Origin: Roseobacter sp.
Lineage (GTDB): Bacteria; Pseudomonadota; Alphaproteobacteria; Rhodobacterales; Rhodobacteraceae
Assembly: GCA_015665415.1 (NCBI GenBank)
Contig: JADFAE010000010.1
Location: forward strand, 1-64,000
Reading direction: 5' to 3'
Length of the DNA stretch: 64,000 bases
This document shows, piece by piece, positions 54,536 to 63,784 of this stretch. A model generated the notes under the pieces. It saw only the letters and a list, made by a program, of their open reading frames with translations. It made no database searches and was not told the origin of the DNA. Each line of letters begins with the position of its first letter. Position 1 is the first letter of the stretch. A program made the translations under genes and the position numbers.

Positions 54536-55057
54536 CTAGGAGGCATTGCTTCCTCTGTCAGCGGGCAAAACATCACCAGGCTGCAGATTTTTCTGCATCA
54601 GCACAAGATCCAGCCATTGCCCCCATTTCTGCCCCACCTGCGGCATTCGCGCTGTCTCGACATAGCCACAGGCGGCATGAAACTGCATCGCTCCCGGGTT
54701 GGCGCCACTGATCGCGGCGACCATGACGCGACGCCCCGCCTCTGCCGCGTGCCCTTCAAGGGCCAGCAACAGCGCCCGCCCGATTCCCCGTCCCTGAGCC
54801 GCTGCATCCAGATAGATCGAATGCTCGGCCGTGGCCTGATAACCTGGGCCACCGCGAAAACTGCCATAGGTGGCATAGCCCAGAACCTGGCCGTTCTCTT
54901 CGGCAACCAGAACAGGCGCGCCTCCCCGCAGGACCTCTTCCCATTGCGCCAAGCTCTTGCCGGAGGTCGTAAAGGTGGCCAAGGAGGTCTGAACCACCTG
55001 GCAATACAGCGCCGAAATCCGGAGCAGATCTTCTTGAACTGCAAGGCGGATATTCAT
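54536..55057 (-). CDS. GNAT family N-acetyltransferase
   Basis: A 173-residue GNAT acetyltransferase. The acetyl-CoA motif is AAQGRGIGRALLLALEGHAAE, following the beta strand HSIYLDAA, and FHAACGYVETARMPQVGQK is near the end. The layout resembles phosphinothricin/methionine sulfoximine acetyltransferases, but the substrate is not known. Its ATG overlaps the stop of the VOC gene (ATGA), so they are coupled. Confidence 0.85.
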   Translation of the reverse strand: MNIRLAVQEDLLRISALYCQVVQTSLATFTTSGKSLAQWEEVLRGGAPVLVAEENGQVLGYATYGSFRGGPGYQATAEHSIYLDAAAQGRGIGRALLLALEGHAAEAGRRVMVAAISGANPGAMQFHAACGYVETARMPQVGQKWGQWLDLVLMQKNLQPGDVLPADRGSNAS

Positions 55058-55668
55058 GCCAGCAGCCGCAGCCCATGCGGCGTCATGATCTCGGCCCTCA
55101 ATCTGGGCTCTGACGCGGTTTCAAACCGGACCCGCTCATCTGCAAACCCGGCCCGGGCAATGGCATCGGCAAGATCGCTATACAAAGGATGCCCGACATG
55201 CAGCATCTCCAATCGGCAGCCCTGCTGTTTCAGCTGCGCAGCAGGATGCCTGCCCTGCCACTGCATCAGCGCCGGAAACAGATTGTCAAACGGCAGAATA
55301 CCCGTCGCAGGCACCGCCATCTGCCAGCGCAAATCTCCACGTTGCAGATCAACTGGATCGCCTGCCCCCGGCGGCACCTTGACAAGCAGCTGCGCCAGAT
55401 CCTCACTGCGACAGATCCAATTGCCAAGCCGCGGCGCACCGGAGAACCGATCCAAATCAAACCACCGCGCAGACTGTGGCGGCCGCGCCGCGGGATCAAT
55501 GGCAATCGCCTCCAGATAGAGCCCATCTGACAACGCCAGCAGTGCGTTATGGGTGCCAAAATGCACGTGCTTTCCCCCCGGCTGCAGCGCTACCCCCAGG
55601 GCTTCCTCTACATGGGCAACCGCCATCTCAAGCGTTTCCCCGGACACCGCCAGATGATCCAGAAACAT
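55054..55668 (-). CDS. VOC family (glyoxalase-like) protein
   Basis: A 204-residue protein with one N-terminal glyoxalase-like domain (MFLDHLAVSGETLEMAVAHV; GGKHVHFGTHNALLAL; YLEAIAIDP) and a C-terminal domain. His5, His36 and Glu52-like residues could bind a metal. The family's reactions are varied. It is the first gene of a minus-strand run that includes GNAT, TerB-DnaJ and nuclease-like genes; a family 1 hairpin repeat lies 37 bp upstream. Confidence 0.8.
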   Translation of the reverse strand: MFLDHLAVSGETLEMAVAHVEEALGVALQPGGKHVHFGTHNALLALSDGLYLEAIAIDPAARPPQSARWFDLDRFSGAPRLGNWICRSEDLAQLLVKVPPGAGDPVDLQRGDLRWQMAVPATGILPFDNLFPALMQWQGRHPAAQLKQQGCRLEMLHVGHPLYSDLADAIARAGFADERVRFETASEPRLRAEIMTPHGLRLLA

Positions 55669-55704
55669 GCGCCGCCTCCTCTATTGGCCCAATGATTCAT
55701 TTCA

Positions 55705-55767
55705 TTTTGCCCAAAATACCTTTGGGGGTGAATGCCGCAAAGCGGCAGAGGGGGCAGACAGCCCCCT
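55705..55767. repeat. dispersed intergenic hairpin repeat, family 1, copy 2
   Basis: TTTTGCCCAAAATACC...GGGGGTGAATG then stem TGCCGC-AAA-GCGGCA and stem AGGGGGC-AGACA-GCCCCCT. Layout and conserved blocks match the 11046-11100 copy, and stem bases differ but keep pairing. It lies 13 bp after the mcm stop. Confidence 0.7.
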
Positions 55768-55780
55768 CATGCCCAAAATT

Positions 55781-57910
55781 TCAGCTACGGGCCACGCGGA
55801 TCAGCTTCAGGATATCCTCGGCAGCTTCGGGGATATTGGTGCCGGGACCAAAGATCGCCTTGACGCCATTGTCATAGAGGAACTGATAGTCCTGCTGCGG
55901 GATCACCCCACCACAGATCACCAGAATATCCTCGGCACCCTGGGCTTTCAGCTCCTGCACCAGTTGCGGTGCCAGGGTCTTGTGGCCCGCGGCCTGCGAC
56001 GAGATGCCAATCACATGCACATCGTTGTCGATGGCGTCCTGGGCCGCTTCGGCCGGGGTCTGGAACAGAGGCCCCACATCGACGTCAAAGCCAATATCGG
56101 CAAAGGCGGTGGCAATCACCTTGGCCCCGCGGTCATGGCCATCCTGCCCCATCTTGACCACCAGAAGACGCGGACGACGCCCCTCTTCCTCAGCAAAATC
56201 CTCGATGCTTTTCTGGATCGCAGCAAAGCCCTCGTCGCCCTCATAAGCGGCGCCGTACACACCGGCCAGGGTTTTCACTTCGGCGCGGTGACGGCCGAAC
56301 TCTTTTTCCATCGCCATGCTGATTTCTCCAACTGAGGCGCGCATACGCGCCGCTTCAACAGCAGCCTCCAACAGATTACCGCCCTCTTTGGCACGCTTGG
56401 TCAGCTCATCCAAGGCCGCCTGACAGGCCACCTCATCCCGCTCGGCGCGCATTTTCTCAAGCCGGGCAATCTGGCTTTCACGAACCGCAACATTGTCCAC
56501 ATCCAGAATGTCGATGTGGTCTTCCTTTTCCTTGCGGTATTTGTTGACGCCAACGATCACCTCTTCGCCACGGTCGATCATCGCCTGACGACGCGCCGCA
56601 CTTTCCTCGATGCGCAGCTTGGGCATGCCAGAGGCCACAGCCTTGGTCATGCCGCCCATCTCCTCGACCTCTTCCATCAGGGCCCAGGCCTTGTCGATCA
56701 ACTCATTGGTCAGACTCTCGACATAGTAAGAGCCCGCCAGGGGATCGACCACATTTGTCACGCCGGTCTCTTCCTGCAGGACCAACTGGGTGTTACGGGC
56801 TATGCGGGCGGAAAACTCTGTCGGCAATGCAATGGCTTCGTCCAAGGCATTGGTGTGCAGCGACTGGGTGCCGCCCAGTACCGCCGACATCGCCTCATAG
56901 GCAGTGCGGATCACGTTGTTATAGGGATCCTGCTCCTGCAGGCTGACACCCGAGGTCTGGCAATGGGTGCGCAGCATCTTGGAGCGCTCAGACTTGGCAC
57001 CAAACTCGGTCATCACCCGATGCCACAACGTGCGGGCGGCGCGCAGCTTGGCAATCTCCATGAAGAAATTGGTACCGATGGCAAAGAAAAAGCTGAGACG
57101 GCCGGCAAATTTGTCGACATCCATGCCTGCCTCAGTGGCCGCGCGCACATATTCACGGCCATCCGCCAAGGTATAGGCCAGCTCCTGCACCAGATTGGCG
57201 CCGGCTTCCTGCATGTGATAACCGGAGATCGAGATCGAATTGAACTTGGGCATCTCATTGGATGTAAACTCAATGATATCTGAGATGATCTTCATTGAGG
57301 GTTCGGGGGGATAGACATAGGTGTTGCGCACCATGAATTCCTTCAGAATGTCATTCTGAATGGTGCCTGCCAGCAAGGCCTTGTCATGGCCCTGCTCTTC
57401 GCCCGCAACAATGAAACTGGCCAGGATCGGGATCACCGCGCCGTTCATGGTCATCGAGACCGAAACCTTATCGAGCGGAATACCGTCAAACAGGACCTTC
57501 ATGTCCTCGACAGAATCGATGGCCACGCCGGCCTTGCCGACATCGCCAACCACACGTTCGTGATCGCTGTCATAGCCACGGTGGGTGGCCAGATCAAAGG
57601 CAACAGAGACACCTTGCTGACCGGCCGCCAGGTTGCGGCGGTAAAAGGCGTTGGATTCTTCGGCTGTGGAAAAGCCGGCATATTGGCGGATGGTCCAGGG
57701 GCGCCCCGCATACATGGTGGCCTTGACGCCACGGGTGAAGGGACCAAACCCAGGCAGAGTGCCCATGTGTGGCAGCTCTGCGGTATCTGCTTCGGTATAA
57801 AGCGGCTTGACCTCGATCCCTTCAAGCGTGTTCCAGGTCAGGTCGTTGAGGGGGCGGCCACGGAGCTCTTTTTCAGCCAGAGCCCGCCAATCGTCTGTCT
57901 TCTTTGTCAT
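55781..57910 (-). CDS. scpA: methylmalonyl-CoA mutase
   Basis: A 709-residue adenosylcobalamin enzyme converting methylmalonyl-CoA to succinyl-CoA. The N-terminal catalytic TIM barrel starts with [21 protein letters not shown] and has the TM and HT(N)[11 protein letters not shown] segments. The C-terminal B12 domain has the DxHxxG motif as GQDGHDRG, the His being about residue 592. The single-chain homodimer form. It completes the propionate route with prpE and pccA. A sulfotransferase-like gene overlaps its start by 38 bp. Confidence 0.94.
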   Translation of the reverse strand: MTKKTDDWRALAEKELRGRPLNDLTWNTLEGIEVKPLYTEADTAELPHMGTLPGFGPFTRGVKATMYAGRPWTIRQYAGFSTAEESNAFYRRNLAAGQQGVSVAFDLATHRGYDSDHERVVGDVGKAGVAIDSVEDMKVLFDGIPLDKVSVSMTMNGAVIPILASFIVAGEEQGHDKALLAGTIQNDILKEFMVRNTYVYPPEPSMKIISDIIEFTSNEMPKFNSISISGYHMQEAGANLVQELAYTLADGREYVRAATEAGMDVDKFAGRLSFFFAIGTNFFMEIAKLRAARTLWHRVMTEFGAKSERSKMLRTHCQTSGVSLQEQDPYNNVIRTAYEAMSAVLGGTQSLHTNALDEAIALPTEFSARIARNTQLVLQEETGVTNVVDPLAGSYYVESLTNELIDKAWALMEEVEEMGGMTKAVASGMPKLRIEESAARRQAMIDRGEEVIVGVNKYRKEKEDHIDILDVDNVAVRESQIARLEKMRAERDEVACQAALDELTKRAKEGGNLLEAAVEAARMRASVGEISMAMEKEFGRHRAEVKTLAGVYGAAYEGDEGFAAIQKSIEDFAEEEGRRPRLLVVKMGQDGHDRGAKVIATAFADIGFDVDVGPLFQTPAEAAQDAIDNDVHVIGISSQAAGHKTLAPQLVQELKAQGAEDILVICGGVIPQQDYQFLYDNGVKAIFGPGTNIPEAAEDILKLIRVARS

Positions 57911-58808
57911 GGGGTCTTCCTCTTGTCACTTCGTTTTGGGGCAGGTTCAGTCCCGCCGCCAGTTGTTCCGGATCCTGGACCAGCTGGGCCAGCCCATCGG
58001 CGCCCCCTGCGAGCCACATCAAATCATCGGCATAGGTCTCGCGCAGCGCCGCGCTCTGGGCCGCATCAAAGGGACGCCAACGTCCCTCACCCTCTGGCAG
58101 CTCACCGGCTGCGGTCTCAAACAGATGCGAGCGCAGATCTTCCAGGCGCAGTGAGGCATTGAGCCGAACCCGGGCATGGGTTCGCGGTGCCTCGCAATCG
58201 CTCAGCAGCTCCAGTTGTAATTCCGGGCGGCCGCCAAAGGTCTCAAAGGGCAAGATTTTGATCTCCACGCCGGGCATGGCGCAGGCGATATCTGTAATCA
58301 CATCGCGCCAGCTGCGCGGGCTTTGCGCTAGGTTTTGCAGCTGCAAGGGCAGTGGCATCCGATGGCCCCGCGCCACCGCATAGGTCAGCGCCGAGGTCCA
58401 GTAACTCTCGAGGCTGCGCACATTCAGCGCCACCGAGGTTAGCGCGCCATCAAAGGCCTCGCCATAGCGTGCCATGCGTTCGCCCACACCGCTATACAGC
58501 TCCCCCAGGCGCAGATTGCCGCGCACGCTGCCAATGAGATTTTCGTCGCTGATCACCAACTGCCGGATGCCCCGTTCCCGGCTTTGGTTGAGGTTCATCT
58601 TCAACCGCCCCCGTGCCCGTTTGGACAGATCACGGCTGTTGACCGCAGAGGCCACCGGAAGAATGCCATGAAGCAGGCCTTGCCTGGTCCGTCGCGGTCC
58701 CCAAAATCCAATCCCGACTTTCTCAAGCTCCTCCGCATTCTGACGAAGATATTCCTGAAACGAAGTGGTGGCACAGCGGTGTGCCCCAAGGTGAAGACAG
58801 ACTTGCAT
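57873..58808 (-). CDS. sulfotransferase-like protein overlapping mcm
   Basis: A 311-residue protein beginning [21 protein letters not shown], which resembles the 5'-phosphosulfate-binding loop of sulfotransferases (HxGxxKxGTTS), with Arg and Cys where K and G are usual. It has ENLIGSVRG and a later SW(R)DVITD block as in such proteins. No signal peptide. It overlaps mcm by 38 bp in another frame, so its end and the mcm start share DNA, suggesting coupled translation. Substrate unknown; the fold assignment is moderate. Confidence 0.65.
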   Translation of the reverse strand: MQVCLHLGAHRCATTSFQEYLRQNAEELEKVGIGFWGPRRTRQGLLHGILPVASAVNSRDLSKRARGRLKMNLNQSRERGIRQLVISDENLIGSVRGNLRLGELYSGVGERMARYGEAFDGALTSVALNVRSLESYWTSALTYAVARGHRMPLPLQLQNLAQSPRSWRDVITDIACAMPGVEIKILPFETFGGRPELQLELLSDCEAPRTHARVRLNASLRLEDLRSHLFETAAGELPEGEGRWRPFDAAQSAALRETYADDLMWLAGGADGLAQLVQDPEQLAAGLNLPQNEVTRGRPHDKEDRRLAGSG

Positions 58809-58988
58809 CGCTTTTCCAGTTCTATGGAGCAGGGGCACTTTTTGCGCCCCTGAGGAGGGAAGGTGCGTCATCATTGGCTACAGACCCTCTCAAAGCGATT
58901 AACGTGACCGGAGTTTTTTCCCCTCTGGTGGCAATTCCCCATCGCATTTGCGCGATCCGGGCATATATTGAGTGCAACAGGAGAGATT

Positions 58989-59435
58989 ATGAAACCAGTC
59001 CTAGCCCTTGTTTTAGCAAGTTTTCTTCCCGCGACTCTGCCGCTTGCCGCGCAGTCCGCCGAGCCGGAGATCCCGGCATTGGTCCAGGCCGGAGAAACTG
59101 TCGATATCGCCGACTTCCTGTGGCACAAGCGCCCCATTGTGGTCTTTGCCGACAGTCCCGAGGACCCGCGCTTCAAAGAACAGATTGCGCGCTTGAACGC
59201 CGATGCATCGGCCCTGTTGGACCGCGACGTGGTAGTTCTGACCGACACCAACCCAGGCGCGCGTTCAGCCCTGCGCCGGAAATTGCGCCCGCGTGGCTTT
59301 ATGCTGGTGCTGGTGGGTAAGGATGGAGGCGTGAAACTGCGCAAACCGCACCCCTGGACGGTGCGCGAATTGTCCCGCAGCATCGACAAGTTCCAGGATC
59401 GGTTGCAGGAAGTGGAAGACCGCCGCGAGAACTGA
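58989..59435 (+). CDS. DUF4174 domain secreted protein
   Basis: A 148-residue protein with signal peptide MKPVLALVLASFLPATLPLA. The mature part has the DUF4174 layout: FLWHKRPIVVFADSPEDPRFKEQ, VVVLTDTNPGARSALRRKLRPRGFMLVLVGKDGGVKLRKPHPW and a C-terminal helical tail. The fold resembles thioredoxin-like proteins but no CxxC is present. GGAG precedes the ATG at 58989. Function unknown. It converges on the lipoprotein gene at 59452. Confidence 0.82.
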   Translation: MKPVLALVLASFLPATLPLAAQSAEPEIPALVQAGETVDIADFLWHKRPIVVFADSPEDPRFKEQIARLNADASALLDRDVVVLTDTNPGARSALRRKLRPRGFMLVLVGKDGGVKLRKPHPWTVRELSRSIDKFQDRLQEVEDRREN

Positions 59436-59451
59436 GCTGCGATCCGCTCCC

Positions 59452-59952
59452 CTAGCCGTTGCCGCGCACGTAGATCACCGCTTTGGCCTGTGCATCCACA
59501 ATCATGATACCGTCGCCCTCGGGGATAAAGGCCATCCGCGAGGATGGATTCATGATCGCCTGATGGTAGATCGATTTGACCAGCTCGCTCATGCAGTTCA
59601 CGCCGGCAAGTCCGGAATTGAGCACACTGATCCCATGAGGCAGGTCGCGCGACATAATCGCTTCGACCAGAGCGTTTGGCGATTTTCCACCCACCTTGAA
59701 GACCACCGGCTGCCCGGCAGCCAGTTGTTTCAACCCGGTCTCCACCGATCTGGCCGGTTTGAGCAGGGATGAAATGCGCGGGTTTTCGGTGTGAAAGACT
59801 GCCGCGGTGCAAGTGCTGCTGGAATCGAAGAAATAGGTATCCCCCAGCTCCACCCATTCGGAGAGCTGAGCGCGAACTTCGTCTTCCTTGTCCAGCGCGC
59901 AACCGGACAAAATCGTAAGAGCAGTGATCAGAGTGAGAGCCAGACGAAACAT
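59452..59952 (-). CDS. hypothetical lipoprotein
   Basis: A 166-residue lipoprotein, signal MFRLALTLITALTILSGCALD with lipobox LSGC. The mature part contains paired cysteines (STCTAAVF, VNCMSEL) and the stretch DLPHGISVLNSGLAGVNC. It ends IMIVDAQAKAVIYVRGNG. AAGGTG precedes the ATG. It lies downstream of pccA in the same direction after a strong terminator. No function is recognised; conserved placement in the propionyl-CoA cluster is possible but unconfirmed. Confidence 0.7.
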   Translation of the reverse strand: MFRLALTLITALTILSGCALDKEDEVRAQLSEWVELGDTYFFDSSSTCTAAVFHTENPRISSLLKPARSVETGLKQLAAGQPVVFKVGGKSPNALVEAIMSRDLPHGISVLNSGLAGVNCMSELVKSIYHQAIMNPSSRMAFIPEGDGIMIVDAQAKAVIYVRGNG

Positions 59953-60333
59953 GCGGCACCTTGAGAGAAACCAATGAACCCGGTGTCGCATGGTTTTCTG
60001 AACATTTGGTATATTCAGCCAAAGGGCATGTTTGGGGCGACCGCTCAAAGCATCGCAAGACAGAGCCATAGCCTAGAGATCTTCTCCCGGCCAAAGCGCG
60101 ATCCGCCTGTTTTTGTTGCCCCAAAATCAAAATCTCAGCTTTCGTTTACATTCACTTCATCGTGCAGGCACCCTGGGAAGTATCCGGCCGGAGCCTGAAA
60201 CCAGGGGCACTGCCGGGACAGTTGCGGATCCGGAGGGCCGGTCATGGCCCGACACGCCAATCCGTCATGACATCACACACTCCCAAGCCTGCGAACTGCC
60301 CCCGGCAAAGCTCTTTGCCGGGGGCAGAACTGA
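59953..60333. other. intergenic region with pccA terminator
   Basis: 381 bp containing the pccA terminator at 60296-60327 and an AT-richer stretch at 59980-60170 likely to hold the lipoprotein promoter. No gene recognised. Confidence 0.4.
60296..60327 (-). terminator. perfect 15-bp terminator hairpin of pccA
   Basis: CTGCCCCCGGCAAAG (60296-60310) and CTTTGCCGGGGGCAG (60313-60327) are exact complements with a 2-nt loop, 6 bp after the pccA stop. Confidence 0.8.
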
Positions 60334-62385
60334 TCACCCCTCGAATTCCAGGATCACATCGTCAACCGCCAGGCTATCGCCCGCATTTGCGTTGATCTTG
60401 GCAACCACGCCCTTCTTCTCGGCACGCAGGATGTTCTCCATCTTCATCGCTTCGACCGTACACAGCGCCTGGCCTTCCTGCACCTCATCGCCAACTTCGA
60501 CATCGATCTTAACGATCAGTCCTGGCATCGGGCAGAGCAGCAGCTTGGACGTGTCCGGCGCAATTTTCTCTGGCATCAGCAACGCCAATTCAGCCTGACG
60601 CGGGGTGCGCACATGCACGGTCAGATCAGCCCCGCGCGAGCGGATGCGGAAACCGCCCGAAACTTTGCCCACTTTCAGCACCAGCGGAGATCCATCGACA
60701 TCCAGCGTCGCCAGTTGATCCCCTGGCGTCCAGTCGCTGGCGACCCGCATCTGGCTGCCGTCGTCAAAGCGCACGGTAGAGCCCATCTGATCCGCTTCGA
60801 TAGTGACGGCAAAGCTTTGATCCTGCAGAGTGACAACCCAATCACTGCCAACGCGGCGTTCATGGTTGTCCATCCGACCCGACACCCGGGTACGGCGGAT
60901 TTCCGCAACCCGGTGCATGGCTGCGGCAGAGGCCGCAATCCGGCGCAAGGAGACCTCGGGCAGCTCGACCCCGACAAAACCTTCCGGGTATTGTTCTTCG
61001 ATAAAGGCGGTAGTCATGGTGCCTTCGATAAAGATCGGGTGATCCATCACTGCGGACAGAAACGGCAGGTTGTGACCAATGCCTTCGACCTCAAACCCGT
61101 CGAGCGCATTACGCATGGCTTCGATCGCCTGATCACGGGTTGGTGCCCAGGTACACAGCTTGGCGATCATCGGGTCATAATACATCGAGATCTCGCCGCC
61201 CTCATAGACGCCAGTATCATTACGCACCGCATAGCCGTCACCCGCAGGCGCATCGCCCTGCCATTTGCCGTTCTCCAACAGCAGCCCGCCAGACAGCTCC
61301 GCCGGGGGGCGATAGCGGGTCAAGCGACCAATCGAAGGCAGGAAGCCGCGATAGGGATCTTCGGCATAAAGCCGGTTTTCAATCGCCCAGCCGTTCAGCT
61401 GTACATCTTCTTGCTTGATGGTCAGCGGTTCCCCATTGGCCACACGGATCATCTGCTCCACCAGATCAACACCGGTGATCAGCTCGGTTACGGGGTGTTC
61501 CACCTGCAGACGGGTGTTCATTTCCAGGAAGTAGAAATTCTTGTCACCATCAACGATGAATTCCACGGTCCCCGCCGAGGCATAGCCCACGGCCTTGGCC
61601 AAAGCGACGGATTGCTCGCCCATGGCCTTGCGGGTTTCAGGATCCAGGAACGGGCTGGGTGCCTCTTCGACCACTTTTTGCTGACGGCGCTGGATCGAGC
61701 ATTCGCGCTCACCCAGGTAAATGCCATTGCCATGGGCATCGCAGAGAACCTGAATTTCAATATGGCGCGGCTGGGTCACAAATTTCTCGATGAAAATCCG
61801 GTCATCGCCAAAGGAATTCGCCGCCTCGTTCTTGGACGACTGGTACCCCTCGCGGGCTTCCTCATCGTTCCAGGCGATCCGCATGCCCTTGCCGCCGCCC
61901 CCCGCAGAGGCCTTGAGCATCACCGGATAGCCGATCTCCTGCGAGATCCTCACGGCCTCTTCGGCGTCCTCGATCAGCCCCATGTGACCGGGAACCGTGG
62001 AGACGCCCGCTTCGATCGCGATTTTCTTGGAGGTGATCTTATCCCCCATCTTTTCAATGGCCCCAACGGGTGGACCAACAAAGGCAACGCCTTCAGCCGC
62101 CAGGGCCTCGGCGAATTTGGAGTTTTCCGACAGGAAGCCGTAGCCGGGATGAACCGCCTGGGCGCCAGAGCTGCGAATGGCCTCCATCACCTTATCAATC
62201 ACGATATAAGACTGGTTGGCCGGGGGCGGGCCGATATGCACCGCCTCATCGGCCATTTCCACATGCAGGGCCTGCTTGTCCGCATCCGAATAGATGGCAA
62301 CGGTCTTGATACCCATTTTGCGCGCGGATTTGATAACTCGGCAGGCGATCTCGCCCCGGTTTGCGATCAGGATCTTTTCAAACAT
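60334..62385 (-). CDS. pccA: propionyl-CoA carboxylase biotin-containing alpha subunit
   Basis: A 683-residue biotin carboxylase subunit. It starts MFEKILIANRGEIACRVIKS, has the ATP-grasp loop KASAGGGGKGMRIA and QRRQQKVVEEAPSP, then a BT linker domain, and ends with a biotinyl domain whose AMKMEN lysine is about residue 648, 35 residues from the end. This length and architecture fit PccA more than AccC. It carboxylates propionyl-CoA with PccB, expected beyond the right edge. CAAGGGA precedes the ATG. Confidence 0.92.
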   Translation of the reverse strand: MFEKILIANRGEIACRVIKSARKMGIKTVAIYSDADKQALHVEMADEAVHIGPPPANQSYIVIDKVMEAIRSSGAQAVHPGYGFLSENSKFAEALAAEGVAFVGPPVGAIEKMGDKITSKKIAIEAGVSTVPGHMGLIEDAEEAVRISQEIGYPVMLKASAGGGGKGMRIAWNDEEAREGYQSSKNEAANSFGDDRIFIEKFVTQPRHIEIQVLCDAHGNGIYLGERECSIQRRQQKVVEEAPSPFLDPETRKAMGEQSVALAKAVGYASAGTVEFIVDGDKNFYFLEMNTRLQVEHPVTELITGVDLVEQMIRVANGEPLTIKQEDVQLNGWAIENRLYAEDPYRGFLPSIGRLTRYRPPAELSGGLLLENGKWQGDAPAGDGYAVRNDTGVYEGGEISMYYDPMIAKLCTWAPTRDQAIEAMRNALDGFEVEGIGHNLPFLSAVMDHPIFIEGTMTTAFIEEQYPEGFVGVELPEVSLRRIAASAAAMHRVAEIRRTRVSGRMDNHERRVGSDWVVTLQDQSFAVTIEADQMGSTVRFDDGSQMRVASDWTPGDQLATLDVDGSPLVLKVGKVSGGFRIRSRGADLTVHVRTPRQAELALLMPEKIAPDTSKLLLCPMPGLIVKIDVEVGDEVQEGQALCTVEAMKMENILRAEKKGVVAKINANAGDSLAVDDVILEFEG

Positions 62386-62522
62386 TGGCAGTCCCTTGTA
62401 CTTTTGTATGCCGGAATGCAAAACGCCACAGCTGAGCCCATGGCCCAACTGTGGCGTTTGCGTGAATTTCAACCTTCGCCCCGTGGGGCTGGCAGGTCAG
62501 TTTCTGGGGGGCAGAGAAGACC

Positions 62523-62726
62523 TCAGCATCGATGTGGGTTTTCTTTGCAATAGATGAGATTTCCTGCGACGCCGACTGCGACACCGGTGACTGGATTGGC
62601 ATCCAGCAAGACCGCGCCCAGCGCGCCCGCGCCGCCCCCAATAAGAACCTGTTCGCCCGTGGTGTCGCCACAGCCGGAAACAGCTGCGCCAAGCCCAAGC
62701 GTGAGTGTGGTGATGAATGCCCGCAT
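62523..62726 (-). CDS. small lipoprotein in the propionyl-CoA cluster
   Basis: A 67-residue protein, MRAFITTLTLGLGAAVSGCG, with lipobox VSGC. The mature part GEQVLIGGGAGALGAVL and NPVTGVAVGVAGNLIYC is glycine-rich and hydrophobic, like a glycine-zipper membrane segment, and ends with two cysteines (YCKENPHRC). AAGGGG precedes the ATG. Lies 137 bp upstream of pccA in the same direction. Function unknown. Confidence 0.8.
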   Translation of the reverse strand: MRAFITTLTLGLGAAVSGCGDTTGEQVLIGGGAGALGAVLLDANPVTGVAVGVAGNLIYCKENPHRC

Positions 62727-63003
62727 GATGTTGCCCCTTCTATCCGGGAGAGTTGCTCTTGCTCCCAAGAAACAGGCAAGGCACGCCTGGGCAATACCAC
62801 GCGAGAATGGCCCGCAGAATGAGCAGCGATGCGCCCAAAAGCGGCAGCTGCTCGGCGGGCTTTTGCCACCAAAGCGCTTGGACGGCGGATCTTGATGCGT
62901 GCAGTCCGGCAAGACTGCGGGGCAAAACCAGCGCAGCAGCCAGCTTGCGGAGGGTTCACCGCCCTCATAGCGAGCGTTTCTGCGCTGTATTTTGCCCCGG
63001 TCA

Positions 63004-63360
63004 TCACAGATCGCCTTCCTCGAAAGCATCCGGGAAGGACAGCCGTGCGGCCTCCATGTCGATGACCAGAAGTGCCTCATAGGACGCCGGATCAAAGGGA
63101 TCTTCAGCAGGCAGAACTTCGCGTCCAAAGAGCCAGCTCAGACGGCCGGCATCCAGATTGCCACGTTCAAAGGGTTCATCGCCAAAACATTGCAACAGCG
63201 CCTGCATGAAAGCGGCGTCAGCGCGACGGTCCATTGGCTTGCGATCGCGAAAGCGTTCGCGGGTTGTCAGTGGCGTCACCCCTTTGGGATTGGGACGACG
63301 GACGACAAATTGAAAATCAGTACCCGGAAGACGGCCGGGAAACCCACGGTGTTTCAGCAT
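63004..63360 (-). CDS. conserved hypothetical protein in pcc cluster
   Basis: A 118-residue cytoplasmic-looking protein beginning MLKHRGFPGRLPGTDFQFVVRRPN. It is acidic toward the C-terminus (SFPDAFEEGDL) and has no signal peptide, membrane segment or recognised motif; one cysteine (LLQCFGDEP). GGAGG precedes the ATG by about nine bases, a strong site. Its position between two small lipoproteins and pccA suggests a conserved accessory to propionyl-CoA metabolism, but there is no direct evidence. Confidence 0.72.
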   Translation of the reverse strand: MLKHRGFPGRLPGTDFQFVVRRPNPKGVTPLTTRERFRDRKPMDRRADAAFMQALLQCFGDEPFERGNLDAGRLSWLFGREVLPAEDPFDPASYEALLVIDMEAARLSFPDAFEEGDL

Positions 63361-63429
63361 GATGGTGCCTCCAATCCGGCACCCCGCGGGACGGCTGGGG
63401 CCGGCCACAGGGCCGGACCCCAAAAGTCG

Positions 63430-63570
63430 TTACTTGTATTTACCGGTGTATTCCGGCTCGACCGAGATCGGCTCGGGCTCGACCACGACGAACTCTTCTT
63501 CGCGGTTGCCACAGGCGGCAACCAGGGCCAGCAGACCTGCCAGCGTAATGAACTTGATGCTCTTGGACAT
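63430..63570 (-). CDS. tiny lipoprotein (46 aa)
   Basis: A 46-residue lipoprotein: MSKSIKFITLAGLLALVAAC, with lipobox VAAC, and an acidic 26-residue mature part (NREEEFVVVEPEPISVEPEY, then TGKYK). AGGAGA precedes the ATG. It lies 69 bp upstream of the 63004-63360 gene. The same kind of small acidic lipoprotein occurs in related pcc clusters as far as I recall. Function unknown. Confidence 0.75.
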   Translation of the reverse strand: MSKSIKFITLAGLLALVAACGNREEEFVVVEPEPISVEPEYTGKYK

Positions 63571-63784
63571 TTCTGTCTCCTGAATGTGTTTGCGAGACCG
63601 CCTGACCCGATGGACCGGCTCAGCCTCAACCTCAATGTACAAATGATCCTGCGACCATTCGCGCCAAGGATACCCGGGAAACGGGCCAAATCACATCGAA
63701 AAGCGGGCCACAAAAAGGCCTGTGACTGCAAAGACGCAAATTTCCGCTGAAATGAAGAATGAGGCGCAAGATATTGTAGACCCA

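Noticed and set aside
53834-55519. 561-codon frame antisense to the TerB-DnaJ, GNAT and VOC genes
   Set aside because: Three conserved overlapping genes lie on the other strand; the frame has low-complexity composition.
60613-62553. 646-codon frame antisense to pccA
   Set aside because: A long open frame, but it mirrors pccA codons, is rich in His/Arg/Gln and has no family motif.
62740-62925. 61-codon frame with one hydrophobic stretch upstream of the small lipoprotein gene
   Set aside because: A single hydrophobic segment is plausible, but no ribosome site or conservation evidence was seen; kept only as a possibility.
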